The position numbers and the translations under genes were made by a program. The notes beneath the pieces are model-generated. The model searched no databases. It was not told where the DNA came from and worked only from the letters and a program-made list of their open reading frames with translations. This document shows, piece after piece, positions 62,270 through 64,000 of a stretch of 64,000 bases of DNA; the stretch's first letter is position 1; each line of letters starts with the position of its first letter. The stretch covers positions 62,001-126,000 of the forward strand of contig JAJFKU010000061.1 in NCBI GenBank assembly GCA_021773035.1, written 5' to 3'. The DNA comes from Woeseiaceae bacterium (GTDB taxonomy: Bacteria > Pseudomonadota > Gammaproteobacteria > Steroidobacterales > Woeseiaceae).

Positions 62270-64000
62270 ATGAGTAAGCAAACCAGAACCGCGTGGGCGG
62301 TTGCTGCGACATCGGCATTTCTGTGCCTGTCGCAGACCGCGACCGCGCAGAGCGACGGCGCCTTGATCGAAGAAATCACCGTGACGGCGGCAAAGCGTGA
62401 GCAGAGCATCTACGAGGTACCGATTGCCGTGAGTGCCTTCGATGGTGCGAAACTCGCGGAACAGGGCATCGTCGGTATCTACGACATCGGAAAGTTTGTA
62501 CCGAATCTGAACATCACGGAGTTCTCGGCCGGGCATACGTCTTCCGTCAATCCGTTCATTCGCGGCATCGGTCTGCAGGATCACCTGATCACCACCGATC
62601 CGGGTGTATCCGTGTACGTGGACGGCGTCTACCTGGGCCGCCAGGTTGGGCAGAACTGGAGTATTGCGAATATCGAGCGCATCGAAGTGTTGCGCGGACC
62701 TCAGGGTACCCTGTACGGTCGAAACTCGATCGGCGGCGCGATCAATATCATCACGAAAACACCGGGTTCGGATCCGGGTGCGAAGGTCGCCTTCGAGGTT
62801 GGCAGTCGCGATCGTCTCAACGGCGATTTCTACGGTGACGCTCAGCTGAACGACACGATGGCAGTGTCCTTCACCGGTGGATTCAAGAACCGTGGTGGCC
62901 TGGGCGACTTTCTGAACCTGCCGAACTCAGGTTTGCAGGTTGGCGAGAATCAGGAGGTGTTCGGTCGATTGGCGTTTCGTTTTGAGTTGAGCGATGACGC
63001 CAGCGTGACGATTGCCGCTGATGCGAATGACGGCGAGGGCGGTTTGCGTCCGTATACGACACTGATCGACGAGTTGCCAAACGGTGCGGTGTTCGGTGCC
63101 GGCTATCGCAATTCCGACGTTTCTGCCGACCCCTATGACAACAACACGGGCCAGGCCAGCCAGGCCTTGGTAACGAACGAAGCATCCGGTGTTGCGGTAA
63201 CCCTCGACTGGGACGTGTCGGACACGATTAACAGCAAGTTCATCGCGAGCATGCGGCAGTCCGAGTACAAGGCAGGTCTTGACGACGATAGCTTCGTCGA
63301 CGATTTCCTGTCGTTCCCTGAATTCGGAGACGCGGATCAGACTTCCATCGAGTTCCAGGTCAGCGGCGCCTACGATGGCTGGGACTTTGTTTCGGGTCTG
63401 TACTATTTCACCGAGGACGGCAGCAACAACCAGGCTCCCACAGTGTTCCTGACCTTCCCTGGCACGTTCTTTCTGCAGCAGGACGTAAGCAGCGTTGCCG
63501 TGTTCGGTAATTTCGGCTTCGATATCAACGATCAGTTCCGTGTTTCGGCGGGCCTTCGTTACACGGAAGACGAGAAAGACGCGGCCACGAATGTCGGCAA
63601 CGGTTTGTTTACAGCCACGCGCGACTTCGATGAGTTCAGCTGGGATATCTCTGCGAACTACACCTTCGATAACGGGATGAATGTTTACGGAGCGATTCAA
63701 AACGGCTACCAGTCCGGGCAGTTTCCGGCCCGACCGTTTTGCCTGTTTGGTGACCCAAACTGTTTTGTTGCGAGCGATAACATAACTGCGACCAACTACG
63801 AGGTGGGTATCAAGGGACAACCTTTTGACGGCTTCCAGATGAGCGCTGCGGTGTTCCTGACAGACTACAGCGATCTTCCCTATCAGGTCAGCACCACAGC
63901 GGGTGGCGGCTTCAACACCGTGAACCTGATCGTGGATCAGACCTCAACCGGCTTCGAATGGGAAAACACGCTCTACATTGGCGAGAATTTCCTGTTCCAG
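62270..64000 (+). CDS. TonB-dependent outer-membrane receptor, 3' end beyond the window
   Basis: The frame opens at ATG 62270, after AGGGGGA, and stays open to the window end (577 codons). A signal peptide ends near TATAQ (about residue 26), followed by a TonB-box-like EEITVTAAKRE, a plug (RIEVLRGPQGTLYGRNSIGG) and the first barrel strands. The IPIAVSAF and NIITKTPGS segments are typical of receptors from this group of bacteria. It is the third receptor associated with the island counting from 47 kb (fourth in the window counting all types is not implied: receptors are at 18.6, 47.1 and 62.3 kb). Confidence 0.93.
   Translation, partial: MSKQTRTAWAVAATSAFLCLSQTATAQSDGALIEEITVTAAKREQSIYEVPIAVSAFDGAKLAEQGIVGIYDIGKFVPNLNITEFSAGHTSSVNPFIRGIGLQDHLITTDPGVSVYVDGVYLGRQVGQNWSIANIERIEVLRGPQGTLYGRNSIGGAINIITKTPGSDPGAKVAFEVGSRDRLNGDFYGDAQLNDTMAVSFTGGFKNRGGLGDFLNLPNSGLQVGENQEVFGRLAFRFELSDDASVTIAADANDGEGGLRPYTTLIDELPNGAVFGAGYRNSDVSADPYDNNTGQASQALVTNEASGVAVTLDWDVSDTINSKFIASMRQSEYKAGLDDDSFVDDFLSFPEFGDADQTSIEFQVSGAYDGWDFVSGLYYFTEDGSNNQAPTVFLTFPGTFFLQQDVSSVAVFGNFGFDINDQFRVSAGLRYTEDEKDAATNVGNGLFTATRDFDEFSWDISANYTFDNGMNVYGAIQNGYQSGQFPARPFCLFGDPNCFVASDNITATNYEVGIKGQPFDGFQMSAAVFLTDYSDLPYQVSTTAGGGFNTVNLIVDQTSTGFEWENTLYIGENFLFQ

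Noticed and set aside
62927-63820. A 297-codon minus-strand open frame at the window end
   Set aside because: Antisense to the partial TonB receptor, whose signal peptide, plug motif and ribosome site are all clear on the plus strand.

Overview
The window is about 64 kb of compact bacterial chromosome and holds roughly 45 protein genes. Four TonB-dependent receptors, several Sec or lipoprotein signal peptides, a TorF-type porin and an ECF sigma factor translationally coupled to a TPR-bearing Ser/Thr kinase point to a Gram-negative proteobacterium. It is most likely an aquatic or soil heterotrophic gammaproteobacterium of the Woeseia/Steroidobacter kind (inference from gene content; no rRNA, tRNA, CRISPR array, IS element or phage gene was seen).

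Layout. (1) 0.4-6 kb: a secreted GH13 amylase with cyclodextrin-glucanotransferase architecture, a LacI regulator, a DUF6502-type protein and a D-threonine-aldolase/D-serine-dehydratase-like PLP enzyme. (2) 17.3-6.1 kb, minus strand: an apparent seven-member operon with a truncated mutarotase, galK, galT, a lipoprotein GH2 beta-galactosidase, a CocE/NonD hydrolase, an S9 peptidase and a lipoprotein amidohydrolase. A divergent AraC regulator stands at its head. (3) 18.6-25.5 kb: a TonB receptor, a propeller-like protein of unknown function, a TPR-sulfotransferase, an aspartyl/asparaginyl hydroxylase-fold protein and a TorF porin. (4) 25.8-29.2 kb: the ECF sigma/kinase pair and a DUF6356 protein. 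(5) 29.4-64 kb: a large catabolic island.

The island has four parts. The first is Lrp, a nitrilase-superfamily amidohydrolase, DsdA and a CoA-transferase. The second is a 10.5-kb operon (33451-43996) with a class III aminotransferase, an aldehyde dehydrogenase, a CitE-like lyase, two tandem M81 (MlrC-like) metallopeptidases, two beta-lactamase-fold hydrolases and an alpha/beta hydrolase. The third is a minus-strand import operon: TonB receptor, GPH transporter and periplasmic beta-lactamase-fold hydrolase. The fourth is an 11.7-kb operon (49649-61331) with an amidase and a set of branched-chain beta-oxidation enzymes (acyl-CoA synthetase, acyl-CoA dehydrogenase, dienoyl-CoA-reductase-like SDR, AMACR-like racemase, MaoC hydratase, MFE-2-like SDR, SCP-x-type thiolase) plus a second GPH transporter and a DHDPS-like aldolase. 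A GntR/UTRA regulator and a further TonB receptor, cut by the window end, follow.

Read together, the island looks like an import and degradation pathway for an amide- or peptide-linked molecule with a methyl-branched, possibly unsaturated acyl or beta-amino-acyl part. A 14-bp motif (GTAT-N6-ATAC) recurs in three of the island's promoter regions and suggests one regulon. The substrate cannot be read from sequence. A beta-amino-polyketide peptide of the microcystin/nodularin type is one testable idea, and conjugated sterol-like acids are another.
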